Shown: positions 29,823 to 39,693 of the stretch, in pieces
How positions within the stretch are numbered: the stretch's first letter is position 1
How the letters are laid out: every line of letters starts with the position of its first letter
DNA from: Cupriavidus consociatus
Lineage (GTDB): Bacteria > Pseudomonadota > Gammaproteobacteria > Burkholderiales > Burkholderiaceae
NCBI RefSeq assembly: GCF_017814975.1
Contig: NZ_JAGIQA010000019.1
Coordinates: 93,890 to 157,889 of the forward strand
Direction: 5' to 3'
DNA length: 64,000 nucleotides
Position numbers and translations under genes: made by a program
The notes under the pieces: model-generated
Told to the model about the DNA's origin: nothing
Database searches by the model: none
Seen by the model: only the letters and a program-made list of their open reading frames with translations

Positions 29823-30342
29823 CGGACCAGACCTGGTGCACCCCGATTGCGCACTCGCTGTGCACGAGGCGGCAGCACGGCAGGCGCAGGCGTTTTTGGG
29901 TGCGGCGCAACATCAACTTAAAGTAAAACTTCAAATGTGGCCCTAAGTCGATGATAGATGACTGGTTTTCCACTAATTACATTGCCCCTGTGGATAACTT
30001 TGTTGAAAAGTCGCTCGCGATAGCCCGGAAGGCCCGGGGATCAAGGGATCCACCGGCATCGGTCCGCGCTTTGCAATTCTTCCAAATCCTTAAAAATCAA
30101 GAACTTGCAAAATCCCCCGGATAGGTTAAGGCGTTACCCTCTCTTGCACTGCGGCAAACCTATCGGTGTGCATAAGTCAAGCCCCGAGAATCAACTCCGG
30201 GCACCTTTTTGGCGAATGGTGGCAAAAAAGTTAACTTGACAGGCGTAACGGCGCGGCTCCCGCATCACCGGGTGTGTGCAGGCGCGTTTCGCTGCAGCGC
30301 GGGGCGCCGCGAGCCGCGCCGCGCCGCCGTATATCACCCGGG
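29823..30342. other. 520-bp noncoding region between hemE and priA
   Basis: No convincing coding frame. This is more A+T-rich than the flanks. It holds a perfect DnaA box, TGTGGATAA, on the plus strand at 29989-29997 (TTATCCACA on the minus strand). An imperfect inverted repeat, TTGCAATTCTT with AAGAACTTGCAA, lies around 30070-30112. A weak hairpin, GCCCCGAG/CTCCGGGC followed by ACCTTTTT, lies on the plus strand near 30181-30211. The priA promoter should be in the left part. No definite function is assigned to the rest. Confidence 0.5.
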
Positions 30343-31440
30343 TCACTTCTGCGCGGTGCGCAGCTTGCGGCTGTATGCGTGTACTTCGTCGACCAGCACG
30401 GTGACATGCTCGGGCGGGGTGAACTGCGAGATGCCGTGGCCAAGGTTGAACACGTGGCCATCGCTGCCGCCGCCCGCCGCGTAGCTGTCCAGCACACCAC
30501 GCACCTGCTCGCGGATCGCCGCCTCGGGCGCGAACAGCACGGTGGGGTCGATATTTCCCTGCAGGGCCACGCGAGCGCCGGTACGGCGGCGCGCCTCGGC
30601 CAGGTTGACGGTCCAGTCCAGCCCGATCGCGTCGGCGCCGGTATCGGCCAGCGCCTCGAGCCACAGTCCGCCGCCCTTGGTAAAGAGGATCGCCGGCACC
30701 TGCTCGCCGGCGTGCTCGCGCTTCAGTCCCGCAAGCACGCGGCGCATATAGGCCAGCGAGAACGCCTGGTACATGCCGTCGGCGAGCGCACCGCCCCAGG
30801 TGTCGAAGATCATCACTGCCTGCGCGCCCGCCTCGATCTGGGCGTTCAGATATGCCGAGACGGCCTGCGCGTTGAGGTCGAGGATGCGGTGCATCAGGTC
30901 CGGGCGGCCATACATCATCGCCTTGACCTTGCGGAAGTCGTCCGAGCCGCCGCCTTCGACCATATAGCACGCCAGCGTCCACGGGCTGCCCGAAAAGCCG
31001 ATCAGCGGGACGCGCTGGCGGCCGTCCTGCACCAGCGCCCGGCGAATCTCGCTGACCGCGTCGAACACGTACTGCAGCGTGGACATGTCCGGCACCGCCA
31101 GCTTCTGCACGTCGGCTTCGGTGCGCAGCGGATGCGCGAAGCGCGGACCTTCGCCCTGGGCAAACGAGAGGCCGAGGCCCATTGCATCGGGCACGGTCAG
31201 GATGTCGGAGAACAGGATGGCCGCGTCCAGCGGATAGCGGTCCAGCGGCTGCAGGGTCACCTCGGTGGCGTAGGCCGGATTTTTGGCCAGCCCGAGAAAG
31301 CTACCGGCGCGCGCCCGCGTGGCGTTGTATTCGGGCAGGTAACGGCCTGCCTGGCGCATCAGCCACAGCGGCGTGTATTCGGTGGGCTGGCGGCGCAGCG
31401 CGCGCAGGAAGGTATCGTTCTGCAGTGCGGTCATGGTCAT
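30343..31440 (-). CDS. hemE: Uroporphyrinogen decarboxylase
   Basis: 365 aa, normal length. It removes four acetate carboxyls from uroporphyrinogen III to give coproporphyrinogen III, the substrate of HemN encoded at the left end of the window. The N-terminal PLWLMRQAGRYLPEY and the central IGFSGSPWTLACYMVEGG are the family signatures; active-site Asp is in AILFSDILTVPDAMG. FDTWGGALAD and the C-terminal HGISQFTPPEHV agree with HemE. It is a single gene between an esterase gene and a long noncoding region. Two starts three codons apart are possible (31440 or 31434). Confidence 0.96.
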   Translation of the reverse strand: MTMTALQNDTFLRALRRQPTEYTPLWLMRQAGRYLPEYNATRARAGSFLGLAKNPAYATEVTLQPLDRYPLDAAILFSDILTVPDAMGLGLSFAQGEGPRFAHPLRTEADVQKLAVPDMSTLQYVFDAVSEIRRALVQDGRQRVPLIGFSGSPWTLACYMVEGGGSDDFRKVKAMMYGRPDLMHRILDLNAQAVSAYLNAQIEAGAQAVMIFDTWGGALADGMYQAFSLAYMRRVLAGLKREHAGEQVPAILFTKGGGLWLEALADTGADAIGLDWTVNLAEARRRTGARVALQGNIDPTVLFAPEAAIREQVRGVLDSYAAGGGSDGHVFNLGHGISQFTPPEHVTVLVDEVHAYSRKLRTAQK

Positions 31441-31542
31441 CCTCGTAAGACCGCCATTCTAAGGGATGGGCGGCGCGCGCCGGCGCTTCAGGGTACGGTC
31501 CGAATGTACTCTGGGTGCACGCCTGATGCGCCGTGACCACGC

Positions 31543-32493
31543 TCAGGACTCGTCGAGCAGGTCGCGGAAGACGCCGGCAGCACGCCGCATCCATTCGCGC
31601 GCACGCTGGGCTTCAGGCTGCAGCCGCGCAAAGCCATGGACCATGCCGCTGGCCTCGATGGTAATCACCGGGGCATCGTGGCGCACCAGGAAGTCGGCAT
31701 AGGCCAGTCCGTCGTCGCGCAGCACGTCATGGGCCGCGACCAGGATCACCGTCGCGGGCGGCCGAACTGGCGCTGCGGCCATCAGGTGCACGCGCGGGTC
31801 GGGATGCGCCGCCCCTTGTGCGAGCGCCTCGGCGCCGATGAACTGGGTCCAGAACCAGGTCATTTCGTCGCGCGTCAGGCCGGGACCGTCGGCAAAGGCA
31901 CGGTAGCTTTCCGTGGCCAGTACCGGCGCCGCGACCGGGTAGATCAGCAGTTGTGCGTCGACCCGCACCGCGTTGCCGCCGTTGAGCTGCTGTGCGGCCT
32001 GCGCCGCCAGATGGCCACCCGCGCTGTCGCCGGCAAGCGCCAGGAAGCCTGGTGCCAGGCCTAGCGCCTGCCGCTGGCCCGCCAGCCACGCCACCGCGTC
32101 CACTGCGTCTTCGCAAGGCGCCGGGAATGGATGCTCGGGCGCCAGCCGGTAGTCGACGCTGACCACCGCGCAACCGGTATCCGCGGCAAGCAATGCCGCC
32201 ACGATGTGGTGGGTCTGCGGTGAGCCGATGACCCAGCCACCTCCATGGAAGTACACGATCAGCCGCTGCCTGACCTCGCCCTGCGGCCGGAACAGCCGCG
32301 CGCCAAGGGTGCGCCCCGGCAACGGAATCTGCAGCTCCTGCACGGCGACGCCCTCGGGGTCCGGCAGCCTCGAAGTCGCGGCGATCTCAGCGAAGCGAGC
32401 GCGGCGCGCGCCGGCGTCGGCAGGCGCGGGCACGCCGGCATAGCGCTCGGCCAAGCGGCGATAGTAGGCAGTCAGTTCGGGATCGATGGCCAT
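31543..32493 (-). CDS. Esterase/lipase of the hormone-sensitive lipase family
   Basis: 316 aa. An alpha/beta hydrolase of the HSL (family IV) type, with the oxyanion motif HGGGW (83-87), the nucleophile Ser157 in GDSAGG (155-160), DYRLAPEHPFPAP (114-126), an Asp in a VAAHDVLRDDG context and a late HGFARL with the catalytic His. These enzymes hydrolyse short-chain esters in the cytoplasm. It lies 57 bp after the CoA-binding protein gene on the same strand and may share its transcript. The natural substrate is unknown. Confidence 0.9.
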   Translation of the reverse strand: MAIDPELTAYYRRLAERYAGVPAPADAGARRARFAEIAATSRLPDPEGVAVQELQIPLPGRTLGARLFRPQGEVRQRLIVYFHGGGWVIGSPQTHHIVAALLAADTGCAVVSVDYRLAPEHPFPAPCEDAVDAVAWLAGQRQALGLAPGFLALAGDSAGGHLAAQAAQQLNGGNAVRVDAQLLIYPVAAPVLATESYRAFADGPGLTRDEMTWFWTQFIGAEALAQGAAHPDPRVHLMAAAPVRPPATVILVAAHDVLRDDGLAYADFLVRHDAPVITIEASGMVHGFARLQPEAQRAREWMRRAAGVFRDLLDES

Positions 32494-32550
32494 GGTTGCG
32501 AGGGCTTGTAAGAATGAAAACGGGCCAATGCCGGCGCGGGTTGGCGCAAC

Positions 32551-32991
32551 TTAGCGCGGCGCCAATGCGCGCGTCAGCTCGATCTTGCTGCAGCAGTCCT
32601 GGACCGCTAGGAGTCCCGCGGCAGCGGCGCGGCGCACCGCTTCGTCATTGACGATGCCAAGCTGCAGCCAGACCCCGCGCGCACCGATTGCGATGGCGTC
32701 ATTGACCACCCCGGGCGTGTCCTCGGCACGGCGGAAGATGTCGACCCACTCAATGCGCGCGCCCTCGGCGCTCATCGCCTCGGCGGCTTGCTGCAGACTG
32801 GGGTGACAGGTTTCGCCCAGGATGCGCTCGCCAGCGTGGCGTGGATTCACCGGCACGATACGAAAGCCGTGGCACTGCAGGAACTCCGCCACCTCATGGC
32901 TGGCCCGCTCCGGCCGGTCGGACAGGCCGACCACGGCCACGGTCTTCATCGCCAGCATGGCATGTATCGCTGGCTGCATCTCTGGGTGCAT
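32551..32991 (-). CDS. CoA-binding domain protein (YccU-like)
   Basis: 146 aa, essentially one Rossmann-fold CoA-binding domain. Visible are TVAVVGLSDRPERASHEVA (about 17-35), FRIVPVNPRHAGERILGE and GVWLQLGIVNDEA, the order found in YccU and the N-terminal domain of succinyl-CoA ligases. The start is the ATG at 32991; the frame extends upstream without homology. No enzymatic domain is present, so its role is unknown. A DnaA-like box, TGTGAATAA, and several GGATAA motifs lie just upstream of the start. Confidence 0.88.
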   Translation of the reverse strand: MHPEMQPAIHAMLAMKTVAVVGLSDRPERASHEVAEFLQCHGFRIVPVNPRHAGERILGETCHPSLQQAAEAMSAEGARIEWVDIFRRAEDTPGVVNDAIAIGARGVWLQLGIVNDEAVRRAAAAGLLAVQDCCSKIELTRALAPR

Positions 32992-33603
32992 TACGGCTCC
33001 GGCTGTGAATAACTGCGGGATAAGTCTTGGGATAACGGCTGCACAACTGCAGGATAACCAGGGACAAGCGTGCCGCTTCGGTCGGCCGGAGGCTGGCCAG
33101 CACGGCGAACGTAGCCAATCGTAACCGCGAATCGCCACATGGACATGGTGCGAGAGCGAACACGGAAAACGAACCGGAAATGATACGCTACAGGCACGTT
33201 ATAGCGGCGAACGTGATCGTAACTTGCATAAAAGTGGCGCACACGTCGGCCATTTGCGCCCGCGGCTTTCATCTTCTTGCAAAACGATACATTTTGTTAC
33301 TGCCATGCCGGGGAGTTTCCCCCACAATGCATTGACACACCCGCTGTCTGGGGTGCGGCGCCCCAGCAAAGAATGCTGTGCAGACCTAAAGGGGCGTGGA
33401 GAAGAAAGCCTTTTTGTAGCGTTTCTTGCAGCAACCCGATTTTCCGATCCAGCAAAATTGCCGCTGGACCGGAACACCAGGAAGACCGTTTTAGCGCGTG
33501 GCCTTTGCAGCCTGTAGCGGATATCAGGTATCCGATGCGCATTGATTGTCACCTGGACCGAACCCGTTCCTTCGAATTGACCCCTCGAAGGGATTTTCCC
33601 GTC

Positions 33604-33638
33604 CGCGCGGAGCCTCCCCGGCCCGCGCGCTTTTTTTT
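33604..33638 (+). terminator. Orphan plus-strand Rho-independent terminator
   Basis: CGCGCGG-A-GCC pairs with GGC-CCGCGCG around a 5-nt loop, followed by CTTTTTTTT. This is a textbook terminator in the plus direction, yet no plus-strand protein gene lies in the 16 kb to its left. Confidence 0.8.
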
Positions 33639-33673
33639 GTCCAGGCAGGACGAAAGCATATCGCTCTGCCCAC

Positions 33674-33703
33674 AAAAAAGGCAGCCTCGCGGCTGCCTTT
33701 TTT
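33674..33703 (-). terminator. Terminator of the atp operon
   Basis: AAAAAAGGCAGCC and GGCTGCCTTTTTT pair around TCGC, with T tracts on both strands. It lies 47 bp after the atpC stop on the minus strand and would also block plus-strand transcripts. Confidence 0.92.
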
Positions 33704-33750
33704 AAATGTCGCATCGAAAAAACAACAACGCGACAGTACTACCAAAGTAG

Positions 33751-34167
33751 TTACTTCTTACGACGCAGGCGGGCAATGGCAGCCAGCTGCGCAGCCGCCA
33801 CGGCGAGTTCGCTCTGGGCACGTGCCAGGTCGAGGTCGCTGCTCTGGTTCTGCATCAGCTCTTCTGCCGCGCGCTTGGCTTCCTGGGCCTTGGCTTCGTC
33901 CAGGTCGCCACCGCGGATAGCGGTGTCGGCCAGCACGGTAACGTGCTTGGGCTGCACTTCAAGAATGCCGCCGGCAACGAACACGAACTCTTCGCTGCCG
34001 TCTTCCTTCTCGATGCGCACCGCACCCGGCTGGATGCGCGTGATCAGCGGCGTGTGGCCCGGCAGGATGCCCAGCTCACCCGACTCGCCCGGCAGCGCCA
34101 CGAACTTCGCCTGGCCGGAGAAGATTGACGCTTCCGCGCTGACGACGTCTACAAGAATGGTTGCCAT
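33751..34167 (-). CDS. atpC: ATP synthase F1 epsilon subunit
   Basis: 138 aa, the normal length. Part of the F1 central stalk that couples proton flow to ATP synthesis and restrains ATP hydrolysis. The N-terminal beta sandwich has SAEASIFSGQAKFVALPGESGELGILPGHTPL, the usual signature, and the C-terminal helical hairpin is Ala-rich and ends RLRRKK. The start at 34167 has AAAGGA 8 nt upstream; the frame extends further without homology. It is last in the operon, separated from atpD by 96 bp that contain a strong hairpin. Confidence 0.96.
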   Translation of the reverse strand: MATILVDVVSAEASIFSGQAKFVALPGESGELGILPGHTPLITRIQPGAVRIEKEDGSEEFVFVAGGILEVQPKHVTVLADTAIRGGDLDEAKAQEAKRAAEELMQNQSSDLDLARAQSELAVAAAQLAAIARLRRKK

Positions 34168-34224
34168 ATCTGATCCTTTCTCCAATCGCTTCGCTTCTGG
34201 CGGCTGCACCGCTTGGCGCGATGC

Positions 34225-34250
34225 ACCGCCGCCCCCGCAGACGCGGGGGC
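34225..34250 (-). other. Intercistronic hairpin between atpD and atpC
   Basis: GCCCCCGC and GCGGGGGC pair around AGAC in the 96-bp gap before atpC. No T tract follows on the minus strand, so it is not a full terminator. It could limit 3' decay of upstream atp mRNA or weaken atpC expression. Confidence 0.6.
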
Positions 34251-34263
34251 ATCGAAACAAGGC

Positions 34264-35667
34264 TTACTGGATCTTCTTGGCCTTCTCGAAGGCTTCGTCG
34301 ATCGAGCCGACCATGTAGAACGCCTGCTCGGGCAGGTGATCGCACTCGCCGTCGACCAGCATCTTGAAGCCGCGGATGGTTTCCTTCAGCGGCACGTACT
34401 TGCCCGGCGAACCCGTGAACACTTCGGCCACGTGGAACGGCTGCGACAGGAAACGCTGGATCTTACGCGCGCGGTTCACTGCCATCTTGTCTTCCGGCGA
34501 CAGTTCGTCCATGCCCAGAATCGCGATGATGTCGCGCAGTTCCTTGTAGCGCTGCAGCGTCTGCTGCACGGCGCGCGCGACGCTGTAGTGCTCCTGGCCC
34601 ACAACCTGCGGGTCCATCTGGCGCGAGGTCGAGTCGAGCGGGTCCACTGCGGGGTAGATACCGAGAGCGGCGATGTCACGCGACAGCACCAGGGTCGAGT
34701 CCAGGTGCAGGAAGGTGGTTGCCGGCGACGGGTCGGTCAAGTCATCGGCGGGCACGTACACGGCCTGGATCGAGGTGATCGAGCCAGTCTTGGTCGAGGT
34801 GATGCGCTCCTGCAGCTTGCCCATTTCTTCAGCCAGCGTCGGCTGGTAGCCCACGGCGGAAGGCATACGGCCCAGCAGTGCCGACACTTCGGTACCAGCC
34901 AGCGTGTAGCGGTAGATGTTGTCGACGAAGAACAGGATGTCGCGGCCCTCGTCGCGGAACTTCTCGGCCATGGTCAGGCCGGAAAGTGCCACGCGCAGAC
35001 GGTTGCCCGGCGGCTCGTTCATCTGGCCGAACACCATGGCCACCTTGTCGAGCACGTTGGATTCCTTCATTTCGTGGTAGAAGTCGTTCCCTTCACGGGT
35101 ACGCTCGCCCACGCCGGCGAACACCGACAGACCGCTGTGCTGCTTGGCGATGTTGTTGATGAGCTCCATCATGTTGACGGTCTTGCCCACGCCAGCGCCA
35201 CCGAACAGGCCCACCTTGCCGCCCTTGGCGAACGGGCAAATCAGGTCGATCACCTTGATGCCGGTTTCGAGCAGGTCGGTCGAAGGCGACAGTTCGTCGA
35301 ACTTCGGCGCCTTCTGGTGAATCGCGCGACGCTCTTCGGAAGCGATCGGGCCAGCTTCGTCAATGGGGCGACCCAGCACATCCATGATGCGGCCCAGCGT
35401 GCCCTGACCCACCGGCACCGAGATCGGCGCTTCGGTGTTCTTCACGGGCATGCCGCGGCGCAGGCCGTCCGACGAACCGAGGGCAATGGTACGCACCACG
35501 CCGTCACCCAGCTGCTGCTGGACTTCGAAGGTCAGGCCCTTTTCGGCGAACGACGATTCGCTGCTGTCTTCCAGCACCAGCGCGTCGTACACCTTCGGCA
35601 TCGCGTCGCGCGGGAACTCGATGTCCACCACGGCGCCGATGCACTGCACAATATTTCCGATACTCAT
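34264..35667 (-). CDS. atpD: ATP synthase F1 beta subunit
   Basis: 467 aa, normal length. The catalytic subunit of F1, which binds and makes ATP. Walker A is GGAGVGKTV (around residue 150), Walker B is in RDILFFVDNIYRYT, and the family block ALLGRMPSAVGYQPTLAEEMG with the PSAVGYQPTLA signature is intact. The N-terminal GNIVQCIGAVVDIEFPRDAMP fits. It follows atpG after 33 bp. No unusual residue was noticed. Confidence 0.98.
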   Translation of the reverse strand: MSIGNIVQCIGAVVDIEFPRDAMPKVYDALVLEDSSESSFAEKGLTFEVQQQLGDGVVRTIALGSSDGLRRGMPVKNTEAPISVPVGQGTLGRIMDVLGRPIDEAGPIASEERRAIHQKAPKFDELSPSTDLLETGIKVIDLICPFAKGGKVGLFGGAGVGKTVNMMELINNIAKQHSGLSVFAGVGERTREGNDFYHEMKESNVLDKVAMVFGQMNEPPGNRLRVALSGLTMAEKFRDEGRDILFFVDNIYRYTLAGTEVSALLGRMPSAVGYQPTLAEEMGKLQERITSTKTGSITSIQAVYVPADDLTDPSPATTFLHLDSTLVLSRDIAALGIYPAVDPLDSTSRQMDPQVVGQEHYSVARAVQQTLQRYKELRDIIAILGMDELSPEDKMAVNRARKIQRFLSQPFHVAEVFTGSPGKYVPLKETIRGFKMLVDGECDHLPEQAFYMVGSIDEAFEKAKKIQ

Positions 35668-35700
35668 TTCGTATCTCCGATAGCTTGAATTCTTGACGCC

Positions 35701-36576
35701 TCAGACCGCTGCCGCGCCGCTGACGATCTCCGACAGTTCCTTGGTGATCGCTGCCTGCCGGGTCTTGTTGTAGTCCAGCTGCAGTTCGCCGATCACGTTC
35801 TTGGCGTTGTCGGATGCTGCCTTCATGGCCACCATGCGCGCCGACTGCTCGGACGCCATGTTCTCGGCCACGGCCTGGTACACCAGCGCCTCGACGTAGC
35901 GGACCAACAGCTCTTCCACCACGGTCTGCGCGTCAGGCTCGTAGATGTAGTCCCACGAGTAGGCGCGCTTCTCTTCTTCGGTCTGCGACAGCTTGTCGGC
36001 GGCGAGCGGCAGGAGCTGCTCAACCATCGGTTCCTGCTTCATCGTGTTGATGAACTTGGTGTACGCCAGGTACACCGCGTCGACTTCACCGTTGGTGAAT
36101 GCGTCGAGCTGGACCTTGATCGCGCCGATCAGCTTTTCAAGGTGCGGGGTGTCGCCGAGCTGCACCACATTCGAGGCAACCTTGGCACCGATGCGGCTCA
36201 GGAACTGCAGGCCCTTGCTGCCAATGGCAGTGGCGCGCACATCCACGCCGCGGCCTTGCAGGCTCTTCAGCTCGTTGGTCACCGCACGCAGCACGTTCGT
36301 GTTCAGACCGCCGCACAGCCCCTTGTCGGTCGTGACCACGATCATGCCGATGCGCTTGACTTCACGCTCCTGCATGAACGGGTGCTTGAACTCGGGGTTG
36401 GCCGAAGCCAGGTGCGCTGCGATGTTGCGCACTTTCTCGGCATAGGGACGGGCATTGCGCATCCGTTCCTGCGCCTTGCGCATCTTGGATGCGGCGACCA
36501 TTTCCATCGCCTTGGTGATCTTGCGCGTGTTTTGCACGCTCTTGATCTTGGTTCGAATTTCTTTCGTTCCGGCCAT
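35701..36576 (-). CDS. atpG: ATP synthase F1 gamma subunit
   Basis: 291 aa. The rotating central shaft of F1. The N-terminal helix begins AGTKEIRTKIKSVQNTRKITKAMEMVAASKMRKA, the conserved gamma start, and the C-terminal helix contains AMKAASDNAKNVIGELQLDYNKTRQAAITKEL, matching the gamma signature. The central domain has TTDKGLCGGLN. It lies between atpA (74 bp upstream) and atpD on the minus strand. It shows no insertions like those of chloroplast gamma subunits. Confidence 0.97.
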   Translation of the reverse strand: MAGTKEIRTKIKSVQNTRKITKAMEMVAASKMRKAQERMRNARPYAEKVRNIAAHLASANPEFKHPFMQEREVKRIGMIVVTTDKGLCGGLNTNVLRAVTNELKSLQGRGVDVRATAIGSKGLQFLSRIGAKVASNVVQLGDTPHLEKLIGAIKVQLDAFTNGEVDAVYLAYTKFINTMKQEPMVEQLLPLAADKLSQTEEEKRAYSWDYIYEPDAQTVVEELLVRYVEALVYQAVAENMASEQSARMVAMKAASDNAKNVIGELQLDYNKTRQAAITKELSEIVSGAAAV

Positions 36577-36650
36577 ATCTTCCTCTCCGTCCGAACCAGC
36601 GCCGCGCCGGCGTCAGCCAGGCGCGGCGGCGGTGTCGGGGAATTGCGCAG

Positions 36651-38192
<1,542 letters not shown>

Positions 38193-38230
38193 CACAATGC
38201 TCCTAATTCTTCAATCCGTCGGACGGCCGC

Positions 38231-38776
38231 TCAGGCGGCGGTCAGCGCGGTTTGCATGGCTGCCAGGCGCGCACGCACGGAGGTGTCGAGCACTTCGTCG
38301 CCAACCTTGACGCTGACGCCGCCGATCAGGGACGGGTCCACCGCCACCTGCGCGTACAGCTTGCGGCCGAACTTGCGTTCGAGTGCGGCGACCAGGTCGT
38401 TCAGCTGACCATCTTCCAGCGGGAAAGCACTGGTGATCTCAACGTCGGACGACCCTTCGCGGGCGTTCTTGAGCGCATGGAACTGTTCGGCGATGTCAGG
38501 CATCACCGTCAGGCGGCCGTTCTCCACCAGCAGCTTGACGAAGCGGCGTGCCTCGTCGCTGACCGGGGACTTCAGCACCGACAGGAACAGTTCGGCCAGC
38601 TTGTCGCCGGGAACGTTCGGATCGTCGGCGACCGCCTTCATGTCGGCATTGGCGGCAACTTGCCCCATTTCCGACACCAGCTCGGACCATGCACCCAGGT
38701 TGCCTGCGCTCGATTCACTGGCGACGCGGAACAGCGCCTCAGCGTAGGGACGGGCAATGGTTGCAGTTTCAGCCAT
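38231..38776 (-). CDS. atpH: ATP synthase F1 delta subunit
   Basis: 181 aa. Links the top of F1 to the b-subunit stator. The N-terminal ATIARPYAEALFRVA is the OSCP/delta signature, and the C-terminal part has DVEITSAFPLEDGQLNDLV and IGGVSVKVGDEVLDTSVRARL, as expected of the conserved delta C-terminus. The start codon lies 2 bp after the atpF stop, so translation is probably coupled. Normal length. Confidence 0.96.
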   Translation of the reverse strand: MAETATIARPYAEALFRVASESSAGNLGAWSELVSEMGQVAANADMKAVADDPNVPGDKLAELFLSVLKSPVSDEARRFVKLLVENGRLTVMPDIAEQFHALKNAREGSSDVEITSAFPLEDGQLNDLVAALERKFGRKLYAQVAVDPSLIGGVSVKVGDEVLDTSVRARLAAMQTALTAA

Positions 38777-38778
38777 GA

Positions 38779-39249
38779 TTAGAGCTCAGCCTTGAGTTGA
38801 TTGAGCAGATCGCTGTGGACCTGCGCGTTCACTTCACGCTTGAGGATCTGCTCGGCACCCTTGACGGCCAGCACGGCGACCTGGTCGCGCAGTTCTTCGC
38901 GAGCACGGGTAACCTGCTGTTCGGCATCGGCCTTGGCCTGGGCAATGATGCGTGCGGCTTCTGCCTGGGCGTTCTGCTTGATCTCGTCGGCCGTCAGCTG
39001 GGCGCGCTTCTCGGCGTCAGCGACGCGTTGAGCGCCCTCGGTGCGGGCTTCGGCCATGGCCTGGTCCACACGCTTGTTGGCGAGTTCAAGCTCGGCCTTG
39101 CCCTTCTCGGCAGCGGCGAGGCCATCGGCGATCTTCGTTGCGCGTTCGTCGAGCGCCTTCACCAGCGGCGGCCAAATGAATTTGGCAACAACCCACCACA
39201 GGATGAAGAACACGACCATCTGCGCAAAAAACGTTGCGTTCAGATTCAT
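38779..39249 (-). CDS. atpF: ATP synthase F0 b subunit
   Basis: 156 aa, as in E. coli. The peripheral stator. A single N-terminal membrane segment (FAQMVVFFILWWVVAKFIWPPLVKALDER; about 8-27) is followed by a long charged coiled coil rich in Ala, Glu, Lys and Arg, which dimerises and reaches F1. It lies between atpE (99 bp upstream) and atpH (2 bp downstream). Its start has a usable ribosome site (AAAGGAACAC). Confidence 0.97.
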   Translation of the reverse strand: MNLNATFFAQMVVFFILWWVVAKFIWPPLVKALDERATKIADGLAAAEKGKAELELANKRVDQAMAEARTEGAQRVADAEKRAQLTADEIKQNAQAEAARIIAQAKADAEQQVTRAREELRDQVAVLAVKGAEQILKREVNAQVHSDLLNQLKAEL

Positions 39250-39348
39250 GGTGTGTTCCTTTCGGTAATCAAACTACAGATAAATGCACAAAAGGCGGCC
39301 AGGCTGGTGGCCCGCGCCGCCCGTCAGCATCATGCAGACCGAAAAGAA

Positions 39349-39615
39349 TTACTTGATGACAGCCAGCAGCGGGTTGGCGAAGGCAAACAGCATTGCAACA
39401 CCCACGCCGATCAGGAATGCCGCGTCGATCAGGCCAGCCAGCAGGAACATCTTGGTTTGCAGCGGGTTCATCAGTTCAGGCTGACGTGCGCAGGCTTCGA
39501 TGTACTTGCCACCCATCAGGGCGATACCCAGGCAGGCGCCGATAGCGCCCAGGCCGATGATGATGCCGATACCGATGGCGGTCAGACCCTGGATGTTGGC
39601 GAGAAATTCTTGCAT
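39349..39615 (-). CDS. atpE: ATP synthase F0 c subunit
   Basis: 88 aa. Two membrane helices form a hairpin of the c-ring, with the polar loop ARQPE (43-47). The proton-carrying residue is Asp64 in GLIDAAFLIG; there is no Na+-type Glu/Ser pair there, so a proton-driven enzyme is expected. AAAGGAG lies about 6 nt before the ATG. The short A-rich spacer to atpB (78 bp) has several AACC/AAAAACC repeats but no clear structure. The strong ribosome site agrees with the high copy number of c in the ring. Confidence 0.98.
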   Translation of the reverse strand: MQEFLANIQGLTAIGIGIIIGLGAIGACLGIALMGGKYIEACARQPELMNPLQTKMFLLAGLIDAAFLIGVGVAMLFAFANPLLAVIK

Positions 39616-39693
39616 GACGACTCCTTTAATTTAGAGAGACTTAGAACCAAAAAATCAAAAAACCAAAAACCTAAAACTTGAAACCTGCGGCGA

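Larger units (their letters stand above)
32992..33750. other. 759-bp noncoding region between the CoA-binding gene and atpC, possible structured RNA
   Basis: No plausible coding frame on either strand. From left to right it has TGTGAATAA (33004-33012) and three GGATAA motifs (33018, 33030, 33052). Hairpins follow: CTGGGG/CCCCAG (33348-33366), TCCAGC/GCTGGA (33448-33468) and CGGATA/TATCCG (33518-33534). After these come a strong plus-strand terminator (33604-33638) and the terminator of the atp operon (33674-33703). The plus-strand terminator has no upstream plus-strand gene, so an unannotated small RNA is possible. The promoter of such an RNA was not found with confidence. Confidence 0.45.

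Noticed and set aside
29989..29997. The DnaA box in the hemE-priA gap as an origin of replication
   Set aside because: Only one strict box, no box cluster with an A+T-rich unwinding region, and dnaA is absent. The origin is more likely beyond the window.
30181..30211. A tRNA-like or terminator-like element with a CCGGGCACC end
   Set aside because: No acceptor stem or T-arm consensus, and the stem has a mismatch; at most a weak hairpin.
33199..33714. A 171-codon minus-strand frame in the gap before atpC
   Set aside because: It runs through two terminators and three hairpins and has no ribosome site or homology signal.
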